Shown here piece by piece: positions 28,884-37,316 of a DNA stretch of 47,564 nt. A program made the position numbers and the translations under genes. Each line of letters opens with the position of its first letter. The first letter of the stretch is position 1. The notes under the pieces were generated by a model that ran no database searches, had not been told where the DNA came from, and saw nothing but the letters and a program-made list of their open reading frames with translations. This DNA comes from Marinilabiliaceae bacterium UBA5488 (lineage in GTDB: Bacteria; Bacteroidota; Bacteroidia; Bacteroidales; Marinilabiliaceae), in the NCBI GenBank assembly GCA_002427105.1, contig DIPM01000030.1:1-47564 (forward strand), given 5' to 3'.

Positions 28884-28891
28884 TAGTTTTG
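28884..28891 (+). promoter_or_regulatory. Candidate -7 element of AsmA-like gene
   Basis: TAGTTTTG matches TAnnTTTG, about 65 bases before the ATG at 28957. Confidence 0.4.
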
Positions 28892-28956
28892 TTGTGAATC
28901 CACCTGCCTTTTCACTAAATTTGGTTGAATTTTGTGACATCTAAATATATTTAAAA

Positions 28957-31521
28957 ATGAAACGTTTTCTTAAAATCTTCCTTTTCACGATAGCAGGTAT
29001 TTTCCTTTTGTTGCTGATTCTGCCTTTTGCATTCAGGGGCAAGATAGAAACAAAGGTGAAAGAAGTTATCAATCAAAAGATTAGTGCTACTGTTGCATGG
29101 GACAAGTTCTCCCTGTCGCTGATCCGTAATTTTCCAAATCTCGGAATCGGTCTTGAGGGTCTTTCTATTGTCAATAAGGCTCCCTTTGAGGGGGACACAC
29201 TTATGTATGTTGGAAAATTTGCAGTTTCGGCCGATTTGATGAGTGCCCTTAAGGGAGATGCAATAGACATTCGTTCTATATTAATCGACAATCCGCAGGT
29301 TAATCTGAAAACTAATAGCGATAGTATTTCCAACTGGGATATCTTTCCGATTTCGGACGAGGAGGAAGAAGCTGAGGAGGAAGACGGCGAAGTAAGCTCT
29401 TTTGGTGTTCAATTGCAGTCCTTCGAGATTCGCAATGCAGCCTTATCATATTCAGACTCTACAATGAATTTTGAAACAGCATTGCGTGGTTTCAACGCCC
29501 TAATGAAGGGCGATTTAAGTGCCTCATACACAACCATAGCTATTAACAGCAATATTGAAGCGCTTAATTTGAAAATGGATGGTGTTAAATATGTTGATGA
29601 AGCAGCCATAGCAATTCGTGCCAATGTGGGAGCCGATTTGGACAGTATGATTTTCAGGTTTGAAGATAACGAGTTTAACCTCGGCGGAGTTCCTCTTTCT
29701 ATGGAAGGTATGCTTGCCATGCTTGAAGAGGGGATGGATATGGATTTGAAACTAGCCGCAACCGATACCGAGTTTAAAGCATTGCTGGCTCTGGTTCCCG
29801 ACGAATTTATCGAGGGTTTCGAGGGCTTAAAGACCAGTGGCTCCCTGGCATTGCAGGCCGCTGCAAAAGGCGTATTCGTTGATAGCGACAATTTGCCTGC
29901 TTTTAATTTATTGCTCCGGGTTAAGGACGGCTTCGTGCAGTATCCTGATCTTCCAAAATCAATAAATGCAATTCAGGTAGATGTTTTGGTGGATAATCCG
30001 GGAGGAAAGCTTGACAATACTTTAGCTGATATCAAGGACTTTAGCTTTTCGATAGACGGCAATCCTTTTGGCGGCAAGCTCAAAGTTACCACTCCTGTTT
30101 CGAATGCCACCTTTGACGGAGGAGTGAAAGGGATAATAAATCTTGCATCACTAACTGAGGCTCTCCCCATCGACAGCATCTTTTTGAAGGGTATAGTAAA
30201 TGCTGATTTGACACTGCTTGGCGATTATAATATGATAGAGCAGGAGAAGTACGAGGACCTTAAGGCCAACGGTTTGCTGTCGCTTTCAGATTTTGAGTAT
30301 CGCAGTCTGGATTTGCCGATTGGGGTGATAATACCAAGTGCCGTCATGGATTTTTCTCCGCATTATGTAGAGCTCAGTTCTTTTATTTGCCAGGTGGGCG
30401 AAAGTGACTTCAGTCTTACAGGCCGTTTGGAAAACTATCTTGCTTATGTCTTACAGGATGGCACCTTAAAGGGAAAGCTGCAACATGCTTCTAAGTATAT
30501 CAACGCGAATGAATTGATGGCTCTTTCGGGTGAGGAAGAAGAGGCTGCTGAAGAGAAGAGCGAGCCACTTGGAAAGGTTTTGGTGCCTGATAATATCGAC
30601 TTTGATATGACCACAAAAATTGACAGGTTACAATATGACAAGCTGACTTTAGAGAATACAAAGGGAGGCTTGGCCATTAAGGATTCGAGAGTCTTGCTCA
30701 ATGGCATCAATACCAATTTGCTGAATGGCAGTATGGCCTTGAATGGCGAGTATAATACTCAGGATACGCTTAAACCTTTTGTGGATTTTGATTTGGCCAT
30801 TAATACAATCGATATCAACATGGCAGCCAACTCGTTTTCGATGATAGACAGTTTGTTGCCCATTGCCAAAAAGGCCAATGGACGTGTTTCAAGCTCCTTT
30901 AATTTCAGCTCACTTATTGGCGATGGTTTTTCCCCGGTAATCAGTTCTCTTAACGGAGGAGGTTTGCTTAAATCTGACGAGATTACTGTATCTGGAGCAA
31001 AGGTGCAGACTGCGCTTGTTTCGATGCTGAAAGATGATAAATATTCTGTTGCCCGCGCGCGTGATTTTCTGGTAAACTTTACACTCGAAAACGGCAATTT
31101 GTTTGTCAAGCCTTTTGATGTCAATGTGTTTGATAAAAAGGCTAATATTTCAGGAAAGCAAGGGCTTGATAAGAGTATGGACTATCTTATAAAAATGCCG
31201 GTTAGCCGCAGTGAGCTTGGCAGTGTCGCCGGATTTTTGGGCGGTACCTTGCCCGAAGGAGAAGATATAATGGTGGGTATAAAAATCACCGGCACGCTTA
31301 CTGATCCAAAGCTTGGAATAAGTACTCAAGATGTTTCATCTGCCGTAAAGGATGAGGTGAAGAAGGCTGCCACCGAGGCTGCAAACAAAGTTGTTGAAAA
31401 AGCTAGCGAAGAGCTTGTTAAGGAGGCCGAGAAGGTGGTTGACGATCTGCTTAAAGACGAGGAGACAAAGGAGAAGCTTGAAGATGCAGGTAAGAAGTTA
31501 AAGGATTTGTTTGGCAGGTAG
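28957..31521 (+). CDS. AsmA-like membrane protein
   Basis: 854 residues. One N-terminal transmembrane helix (about 5-27) is followed by a large periplasmic beta-rich region of the AsmA/DUF748 type (WDKFSLSLIRNFPNLGIGLEGLSIVNKAPFEGDTL) and an AsmA C-terminal domain (about 690-785, KPFDVNVFDKKANISGKQGLDKSMDYLIKMPVS). Such proteins form elongated grooves thought to move phospholipid between membranes or to affect outer-membrane assembly. Acidic loops break the beta region near 130-145 and 525-540. The last 75 residues are a Lys/Glu-rich amphipathic helix (KKAATEAANKVVEKASEELVKEAEKV), typical of Bacteroidota members. It is monocistronic, ending at a bidirectional terminator. Confidence 0.87.
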   Translation: MKRFLKIFLFTIAGIFLLLLILPFAFRGKIETKVKEVINQKISATVAWDKFSLSLIRNFPNLGIGLEGLSIVNKAPFEGDTLMYVGKFAVSADLMSALKGDAIDIRSILIDNPQVNLKTNSDSISNWDIFPISDEEEEAEEEDGEVSSFGVQLQSFEIRNAALSYSDSTMNFETALRGFNALMKGDLSASYTTIAINSNIEALNLKMDGVKYVDEAAIAIRANVGADLDSMIFRFEDNEFNLGGVPLSMEGMLAMLEEGMDMDLKLAATDTEFKALLALVPDEFIEGFEGLKTSGSLALQAAAKGVFVDSDNLPAFNLLLRVKDGFVQYPDLPKSINAIQVDVLVDNPGGKLDNTLADIKDFSFSIDGNPFGGKLKVTTPVSNATFDGGVKGIINLASLTEALPIDSIFLKGIVNADLTLLGDYNMIEQEKYEDLKANGLLSLSDFEYRSLDLPIGVIIPSAVMDFSPHYVELSSFICQVGESDFSLTGRLENYLAYVLQDGTLKGKLQHASKYINANELMALSGEEEEAAEEKSEPLGKVLVPDNIDFDMTTKIDRLQYDKLTLENTKGGLAIKDSRVLLNGINTNLLNGSMALNGEYNTQDTLKPFVDFDLAINTIDINMAANSFSMIDSLLPIAKKANGRVSSSFNFSSLIGDGFSPVISSLNGGGLLKSDEITVSGAKVQTALVSMLKDDKYSVARARDFLVNFTLENGNLFVKPFDVNVFDKKANISGKQGLDKSMDYLIKMPVSRSELGSVAGFLGGTLPEGEDIMVGIKITGTLTDPKLGISTQDVSSAVKDEVKKAATEAANKVVEKASEELVKEAEKVVDDLLKDEETKEKLEDAGKKLKDLFGR

Positions 31522-31530
31522 AAAGCATTA

Positions 31531-31570
31531 AAAAAGCGGTATCAACATAGAGATACCGCTTTTTATTTTT
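31531..31570. terminator. Bidirectional terminator between AsmA-like gene and rplS
   Basis: AAAAAGCGGTATC, 8-base loop, GATACCGCTTTTT with T-rich flank: a perfect 13-bp stem between two convergent genes. A runs on the left give T runs on the minus strand. Confidence 0.93.
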
Positions 31571-31585
31571 AAGCTCCTGATAGGA

Positions 31586-31933
31586 TTAAACTCTTTTCTC
31601 TTTGATACGAGCTTTCTTACCTGTAAGGTCACGGAAGTAGTAAATCCTCGCGCGACGAACTTTTCCTTTTCTATTAACCTCAATTTTGTCAATAAAAGGA
31701 GAATTAGCAGGGAAAATACGCTCAACACCAACGTTGTTAGACATCTTACGAACGGTAAATCTTTTGTTAAGACCGCTTCCTTTAACCTGTATTACCACGC
31801 CACGGAAAATCTGTACACGTTCTTTGTTTCCTTCCTTAATTTTGTAGTGTACCGATATGGTATCACCGGCGCCAATTTCGGGTACTTCAACACCAGTGTT
31901 AAAGGCCTCTTCAGCAACTTTCATCAAGTTCAT
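31586..31933 (-). CDS. rplS: 50S ribosomal protein L19
   Basis: 115 residues, the full length of bacterial L19, located at the 30S-50S interface. Conserved blocks: GDTISVHYKIKEGNKERVQIFRGVVI, FTVRKMSNNVGVERIFP and RARIYYFRDLTGKKARI. It starts with ATG at 31933 (MNLMK). The usual partners rpsP, rimM and trmD are absent; here rplS stands alone, between an AsmA-like gene and a divergent transporter. The promoter candidate at 32017-32024 gives a leader of about 80 bases, which could host regulation, although I see no strong structure. Confidence 0.97.
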   Translation of the reverse strand: MNLMKVAEEAFNTGVEVPEIGAGDTISVHYKIKEGNKERVQIFRGVVIQVKGSGLNKRFTVRKMSNNVGVERIFPANSPFIDKIEVNRKGKVRRARIYYFRDLTGKKARIKEKRV

Positions 31934-32016
31934 TTTCTTTGCTTTTGAAGATTAAACTTAGCGTGCAATATTGAATGACTCCTCATGTTCATCAAGAGAT
32001 TACACGAAACGGCTGC

Positions 32017-32024
32017 AAAAGTAC
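32017..32024 (-). promoter_or_regulatory. Candidate -7 element of rplS
   Basis: On the minus strand TACTTTTG matches TAnnTTTG, about 84 bases upstream of the rplS start. Confidence 0.5.
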
Positions 32025-32174
32025 TCTTTTAGTTTTAATTAGCGAAATAAAACTCTTTCAAAATTAGGGGGCTGCAAAGAGTTTTTTGGGGGGATAAATT
32101 TCATTTCACAAATTTTTGTGAAAAATTGAAATTTAAAGTAACATTGCACAACACATCTAACATACATTTTATTT

Positions 32175-33554
32175 ATGGAAAAGAGAAATAACAACACATT
32201 GGTAGGGATGACAGCTTTTGGTGCCATCTTCTTTATTTTTGGTTTTGCCACAACCTTTATCATCCAGCTTAGTGCCCCGGTAATGGCGGTTTTCAATCTG
32301 ACGGAGTTTCAGGCTCAGCTCTTGACTTCCGCTTTTTTTATTGCCTACCCGATAATGTCGGTGCCGACAGGCTGGCTGGTTAACCGTATTGGCTATAAAT
32401 ATACAGTTGTTGCGGGCTTGATTTTAATGGCTCTGGGTAGCTTGATATTTATTCCTGCTGCGCGTATTCCGTCTTATCCCTTGTTTCTGGGAGCTACCTT
32501 TGTTTTAGCTATCGGGGTAGTATTTCTTCAGGTGTCTGCCAATCCTTATGTTACAGCTTTAGGCCCTGAAAAATCAGCCTCAAGCAGATTAAATCTTACC
32601 CAGGCATTGAACTCTATTGCTACCATGATAGCACCATGGCTTATAGCAACAGTGATTTTCAAGGGACTGAATTTGCCTCTTCAGGCAACCGAAACGGAGC
32701 AGGTAAACTATGGTCTTGAAGTGGCCGCACGAATTCCTTTCCCGTTTATAGCGATGGCTTTACTAGTTATTTTGGTCGCCATTGTATTGCTTATGATTAA
32801 ATTACCGGATATTGTTGCAGGCAATACCGAAAAGGGAGGAAAAGTATTTAAATATCCTCACGTTATGCTTGGTGCTTTAGGAATATTCTGCTATGTAGGT
32901 GCCGAAGCAGGTAACGCCGGATTGATGACTAACTATCTTAGAGAGGGTTCTTTGGCGCTATCGGCTGAAGAAGCTGCTACTTATGCTGCAATTTATTGGG
33001 GAGGAGCCATGGTAGGGCGATTCTTCGGCTCTATCATGTTCTCGGAAATGCCTTCTAACAAGAAATATCTGTACTCTTCACTGGTCTTGGTTTTGGCCTT
33101 TGTTTCAGGTGCCTTCGTTACCGAATGGAACTGGGTTATAGGAGCAATTTTCACCGGCGCTTCAGTTATCAACTTTATCTTTATGATGATTGGTAAAGGA
33201 CAGCCGGCTCGTACTCTTGCCATCTTCGCCCTTATGGCAGGTCTTTTAGGACTGATAACAACCTTTACCCAGGGTCACGTGGCTTTGTGGACTGTTGTAT
33301 CCATTGGTCTGTTCAACTCTATTATGTTCCCGAATATCTTCGCATTGGCTGTTAAGGATCTTAGGGGTGGCGAATTGGCATCTGCTTCGGGAGTGATAAA
33401 TTCCTTGATTTTAGGCGGAGCCGTTATACCTCCGATTATGGGTTCGATAGCCGATAATTATGGCTACACTTATGCTTATATAGTGCCTGCTTTGTGTTAT
33501 CTCTATATTTTCTTCTATGCAATAAAGGGAAGCCTGATAAGGAGAGCAGCCTAA
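32175..33554 (+). CDS. FHS-type sugar:proton symporter (MFS)
   Basis: 459 residues with 12 predicted transmembrane helices. It belongs to the FucP/GluP (fucose-galactose-glucose:H+ symporter) branch of the major facilitator superfamily, recognised from FFIFGFATTFIIQLSAPV, the loop GWLVNRIGYKYTVV and the family signature FLQVSANPYVTALGPEKSASSRLNLTQALNSI. It should import a hexose across the inner membrane. A ROK-family sugar kinase gene follows 52 bases downstream without an intervening terminator, so the pair forms an uptake and phosphorylation unit, most simply for glucose. Confidence 0.9.
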   Translation: MEKRNNNTLVGMTAFGAIFFIFGFATTFIIQLSAPVMAVFNLTEFQAQLLTSAFFIAYPIMSVPTGWLVNRIGYKYTVVAGLILMALGSLIFIPAARIPSYPLFLGATFVLAIGVVFLQVSANPYVTALGPEKSASSRLNLTQALNSIATMIAPWLIATVIFKGLNLPLQATETEQVNYGLEVAARIPFPFIAMALLVILVAIVLLMIKLPDIVAGNTEKGGKVFKYPHVMLGALGIFCYVGAEAGNAGLMTNYLREGSLALSAEEAATYAAIYWGGAMVGRFFGSIMFSEMPSNKKYLYSSLVLVLAFVSGAFVTEWNWVIGAIFTGASVINFIFMMIGKGQPARTLAIFALMAGLLGLITTFTQGHVALWTVVSIGLFNSIMFPNIFALAVKDLRGGELASASGVINSLILGGAVIPPIMGSIADNYGYTYAYIVPALCYLYIFFYAIKGSLIRRAA

Positions 33555-33606
33555 AAGCGAGAGCGTTTGAATTAGTTTAGTTTTTAAATGATTTAATAGT
33601 ATTTAG

Positions 33607-34584
33607 ATGAAGAAATTTGCAATTGGTGTTGATATAGGTGGTACTAACACGGCAATAGGTATTGTTGACGAAGGAGGTAATGTACTGGTAAAAGGCGGGA
33701 TAGACACTCCGCAGCACGGAGATGCAGTCAGGTATGCAAAGGAGTTGACCGCAGCCGTTAAGGAGATGGCTAAAAACCTGAAACTGGCCAATCCGGATGC
33801 AGAAATATTGGGTATGGGGCTTGGAGCGCCCAACGGCAACTATTATAGCGGTACTATTGAGTATGCACCTAATTTATCATTTAAAGGCATAGTTCATATT
33901 ATTGATTTGCTGAAGGCTGAGTTGCCTGAATACAAATATCTTGCGCTCACCAATGATGCCAATGCAGCTGCCATTGGCGAAATGATTTATGGTGGAGCCA
34001 AAGGGATGAAGAACTTCGTGATGTACACCCTGGGCACTGGGGTAGGTAGCGGAGTTGTTGTAAACGGCGATTTGGTTTATGGTCACGACGGTTTTGCCGG
34101 AGAGTGCGGACATACTACCTTGATTCCGGGGGGGCGTTTATGCGGTTGCGGAGCATTAGGTCATCTTGAGGCATACTGTTCTGCTCCGGGCATGAAGCGT
34201 ACGGCTTTCGAGCTTATGGCAAAGTACAATGCTGTTGACAGTCTTTTGGCCGATAAGTCATTTATTGAGCTTAGTTCAAAAATGATATATGATGCAGCCG
34301 TAAAAGGCGATAAGATAGCGCTTGAAGTTTTTGAGCTTACAGGCAAATACCTGGGACAAGGAATGGCTGATACCGTTCATCATTTGTCACCTGAGGCTAT
34401 CTTCCTTTTTGGAGGCCCAACAGCAGCGGGCGACTTGATTTTTAAGCCTGCCAAAGCAAGTCTTGAAGAGCATCTTTTACCTATCTTCAAGAATAAGATC
34501 AAAGTGTTGCCCTCTGAGCTTAATGCCGGCGATGCCGCTATTGTAGGGGCAAGTGCTCTGGTCTGGAAGGAAATAGAGAAGTAA
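33607..34584 (+). CDS. ROK-family sugar kinase (probable glucokinase)
   Basis: 325 residues. The ATP-binding phosphate loop is VDIGGTNTAIGIVD (8-21). A catalytic Asp lies in LTNDANAAAIGE (about 117-128). The ROK zinc-binding signature is GECGHTTLIPGGRLCGCGALGHLEAY (about 166-191), with its His and Cys ligands intact. It has no HTH, so it is an enzyme and not a NagC-like repressor. It phosphorylates an imported hexose, probably glucose, at C6, consistent with the transporter upstream. The operon ends at a strong terminator. Confidence 0.92.
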   Translation: MKKFAIGVDIGGTNTAIGIVDEGGNVLVKGGIDTPQHGDAVRYAKELTAAVKEMAKNLKLANPDAEILGMGLGAPNGNYYSGTIEYAPNLSFKGIVHIIDLLKAELPEYKYLALTNDANAAAIGEMIYGGAKGMKNFVMYTLGTGVGSGVVVNGDLVYGHDGFAGECGHTTLIPGGRLCGCGALGHLEAYCSAPGMKRTAFELMAKYNAVDSLLADKSFIELSSKMIYDAAVKGDKIALEVFELTGKYLGQGMADTVHHLSPEAIFLFGGPTAAGDLIFKPAKASLEEHLLPIFKNKIKVLPSELNAGDAAIVGASALVWKEIEK

Positions 34585-34612
34585 GAGGCTCAATAGCGAG
34601 CCAGCTCAATAC

Positions 34613-34647
34613 AAAAGGTATCTGCCTGCGAGTAGATACCTTTTTTT
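34613..34647 (+). terminator. Terminator of sugar uptake operon
   Basis: AAAAGGTATCT, 10-base loop, AGATACCTTTT followed by TTT: an 11-bp stem, 28 bases after the kinase stop codon. Confidence 0.93.
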
Positions 34648-34740
34648 GATTTATTTAGTCAGTTGTTTGCTTTATTGTGAGAAATGCTAAGAGCAAATAA
34701 GATAATTTTATAATTTTACTGTTCAATAAATAAGATAGCT

Positions 34741-35943
34741 ATGTCTGAGAATTATTTTAAAAAGTATCCTTCCACAGAGGGTTTCTACAATCAGTATGGA
34801 GGCGCCTTTCTTCCTCCTGTTTTAGAGGAAGAGATGAAAAAAATCAATGATGCATATTTTGCAATCAGCAAATCGCATAATTTTATTACTGAGCTTCGCA
34901 ACATCCGCAAGCATTATCAGGGGCGACCTACTCCCGTGTATTATTGCAACAGGTTATCCGAGAAATACGGTGGTCGGATTTATCTCAAACGTGAAGATTT
35001 GAATCATACCGGAGCCCATAAACTTAATCATTGTATGGGCGAGGCTCTTCTGGCAAAGTATATGGGTAAGAAAAAGCTGATAGCCGAAACCGGAGCAGGT
35101 CAGCATGGCGTAGCACTTGCCACGGCGGCTGCTTATTTTGGCCTGGAGTGTGAAATTCATATGGGAGAGGTAGATATGGCTAAGGCGCATCCAAACGTGG
35201 TTCGCATGAAGATATTGGGAGCTGAAGTTGTGCCTGTAAAGCACGGTTTAAAAACCCTTAAGGAAGCTGTAGATTCAGCATTTGAAGCCTACCTGAAAGA
35301 TCCTGTTACTACCATTTATTGCATAGGCTCAGTGGTTGGACCCCATCCTTTTCCTATGATGGTACGTGATTTTCAGAGGGTTGTGGGTATCGAAGCCCGC
35401 GAGCAGTTTTTGGACATGACAGGTGAGCTTCCCGACAGCGTAACAGCTTGCGTTGGAGGAGGGAGTAATGCTATTGGTATCTTTACCGGATTTTTGGAAG
35501 ATCAGGAATGTGCTTTGTACGGTATCGAGCCGGGAGGACGCTCACTGGAGCCGGGCGAGCATGCAGCAAGTATGACTAAAGGCAAGCCGGGTATTCTTCA
35601 TGGCTTTAAGAGCTACTTACTTCAGGATGAAAAAGGTGAGCCTGCACCCGTTTATTCAGTTGCCAGCGGTCTTGACTATCCCGGAGTTGGCCCTGAGCAT
35701 AGCATGCTTCGTGATTTGAATCGCGTAAAATACGATTTGATTTATGACAAAGAAGCCATTGATGCATTTTTCGAGCTAAGTCGTTTGGAGGGAATTATTC
35801 CTGCGCTTGAGAGTTCACACGCTGTAGCTTATGCTATAAAACTTGCACAGAAGGAGCCTAAGACCTCGATTCTTGTTAATCTTAGTGGCCGCGGTGACAA
35901 GGATATTGACTTTGTAATGGAAAACTGGGCTAAGGATTATTAG
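34741..35943 (+). CDS. trpB: Tryptophan synthase beta chain (isolated copy)
   Basis: 400 residues, the TrpB1 size. The PLP lysine is K94 in HTGAHKLNH. The catalytic Glu is in AETGAGQHGVA. The phosphate-binding loop is GGGSNAIG. GLDYPGVGPEH and SGRGDKDI are also present. It condenses indole and serine to tryptophan. No other trp gene, notably no trpA, is nearby, and the segments GECEIHMGEVDMAKAHPNVV and TGAHKLNHCMG differ from standard TrpB. It may be a second, free-standing TrpB used for indole salvage. A CDF transporter follows 22 bases later, suggesting co-transcription, perhaps by chance. Confidence 0.9.
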   Translation: MSENYFKKYPSTEGFYNQYGGAFLPPVLEEEMKKINDAYFAISKSHNFITELRNIRKHYQGRPTPVYYCNRLSEKYGGRIYLKREDLNHTGAHKLNHCMGEALLAKYMGKKKLIAETGAGQHGVALATAAAYFGLECEIHMGEVDMAKAHPNVVRMKILGAEVVPVKHGLKTLKEAVDSAFEAYLKDPVTTIYCIGSVVGPHPFPMMVRDFQRVVGIEAREQFLDMTGELPDSVTACVGGGSNAIGIFTGFLEDQECALYGIEPGGRSLEPGEHAASMTKGKPGILHGFKSYLLQDEKGEPAPVYSVASGLDYPGVGPEHSMLRDLNRVKYDLIYDKEAIDAFFELSRLEGIIPALESSHAVAYAIKLAQKEPKTSILVNLSGRGDKDIDFVMENWAKDY

Positions 35944-35965
35944 TCGGTATTATTAATATTAAATA

Positions 35966-36835
35966 ATGAGTGCAGAACAGGTAGCAATACGGACATCCTA
36001 TTTCAGTATCGCGGGGAACGCCACGCTTGCAATAATTAAAGCGCTGGCAGGCTACTTCGGTAATTCTTTTGCCTTAATTGCCGATGCAATAGAGTCAACA
36101 ACTGATGTGTTTTCCTCTACCTTAGTGCTGTTGGGTTTGAAATATGCTACCCGTCCCGCCGACGAGAATCACCCCTACGGACATGGTAGGATTGAGCCAT
36201 TGGTAACTTTCGTGGTTGTTGGCTTTCTTATTACCTCGGCTACTGTGATAGCCTATGAGGCTGTACAGAACATAATGACGCCTCACAAATCTCCTAAGGC
36301 ATGGACGTTAATTGTCCTTGGTGCTATTATCCTTTGGAAAGAGTTATCTTATCAGATTGTGGTACGAAAAGCCAAAGAGAGCGGCAGTTCATCGCTGAAG
36401 GCTGATGCCTGGCATCACCGCAGCGATGCCATCACCTCTATCGCGGCTTTTATCGGTATTACCATTGCTCTGATCGGAGGTGAGGGATATGAGACTGCCG
36501 ATGATTGGGCAGCACTTTTTGCCGTGGGTTTTATTCTATACAATAGTTATTTGATTTTCAGACCCGCCTTGGGAGAAATTCTGGATGAAGACAGATATAG
36601 TGAACTTAACCATTCTGTAAGAGTTATATCTGTGACTGTTGATGGGGTTAAGGACACCGAGAAGTGCTATATCAGGAAGGTTGGTCTGAAGTACCATATC
36701 GATTTGCATATTATAGTTGACGGTTCTTTAACTGTAAGGCGAGGGCATGAGATAGCACACCTTCTAAAGGAAACCTTAAAAGAAAAGCTGCCGCAACTGG
36801 CAAACGTGCATATCCATGTTGAGCCCGACAGCTAA
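35966..36835 (+). CDS. CDF-family divalent cation transporter
   Basis: 289 residues of the FieF/ZitB type: six transmembrane helices with site A ligands in ALIADAIESTTDV (helix 2) and AWHHRSDAITS (helix 5), the loop motif HPYGHGRIEPL, and a C-terminal cytoplasmic ferredoxin-like dimerisation domain (about 205-287) with histidines YHIDLHIIVDG and ANVHIHVEP. Expected to export Zn2+, Fe2+ or Mn2+ using the proton gradient. It differs from the CDF at 4147-4941 in having intact HHRSD and HPYGHGR motifs and no N-terminal HMA-like module. Confidence 0.92.
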   Translation: MSAEQVAIRTSYFSIAGNATLAIIKALAGYFGNSFALIADAIESTTDVFSSTLVLLGLKYATRPADENHPYGHGRIEPLVTFVVVGFLITSATVIAYEAVQNIMTPHKSPKAWTLIVLGAIILWKELSYQIVVRKAKESGSSSLKADAWHHRSDAITSIAAFIGITIALIGGEGYETADDWAALFAVGFILYNSYLIFRPALGEILDEDRYSELNHSVRVISVTVDGVKDTEKCYIRKVGLKYHIDLHIIVDGSLTVRRGHEIAHLLKETLKEKLPQLANVHIHVEPDS

Positions 36836-36933
36836 GGCTTGTGTTTGATGTTTTCGACATAGACACCCAAACTTTGCGGCAACAGGAGCTTTATTTTAGT
36901 GTAGCAATAGTATAATTCGTAAAAACAAACACT

Positions 36934-37179
36934 ATGCAAAACAAAATGGATAATGAACCGGTTATTGTTTTTTCCGGAACGGCGCTAGAGGTGTCGATGG
37001 TTAAATCCATCCTTGATGATAACGAGATAGCCTCGTATCTGCGCGATGAATACATAGGCACTATAGCGCCCTGGTATTCAGGAGGCGGCGGCGCCGGATC
37101 GGTAAAGATAGTAGTTGCCGCGGCCGATAGCGAAAAAGCCCTGAAAGTAATTGAGGAGTATAACAGGAACATAAAATAA
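36934..37179 (+). CDS. DUF2007 small protein
   Basis: 81 residues matching the DUF2007 putative signal-transducing family. The fold is ferredoxin-like: VIVFSGTALEVSMVKSILDDNEIASYLRDEYIG, then a glycine-rich turn, then VKIVVAAADSEKALKVIEEY. Cytoplasmic, function unknown. It sits alone between the CDF gene and the antiporter gene. Confidence 0.85.
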   Translation: MQNKMDNEPVIVFSGTALEVSMVKSILDDNEIASYLRDEYIGTIAPWYSGGGGAGSVKIVVAAADSEKALKVIEEYNRNIK

Positions 37180-37196
37180 AAGCTTAAAATTTTTAC

Positions 37197-37204
37197 TAAA
37201 TTTG
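37197..37204 (+). promoter_or_regulatory. Candidate -7 element of antiporter gene
   Basis: TAAATTTG matches TAnnTTTG, about 113 bases before the ATG at 37317. Confidence 0.4.
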
Positions 37205-37316
37205 TGGGGACTAATTTTTTCTTAATGGATTAGTTCGTAGATTCTGCCTAATCACCTTTTAACTGTATCCCTGCGCTTAATGTGATAACACAGATGAAAT
37301 ATTAAGATTTACTCGT

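Noticed and set aside
31934..32016. An L19 RNA leader structure controlling rplS
   Set aside because: The leader of about 80 bases has no strong stem that I could find; a covariance search would be needed to claim one.
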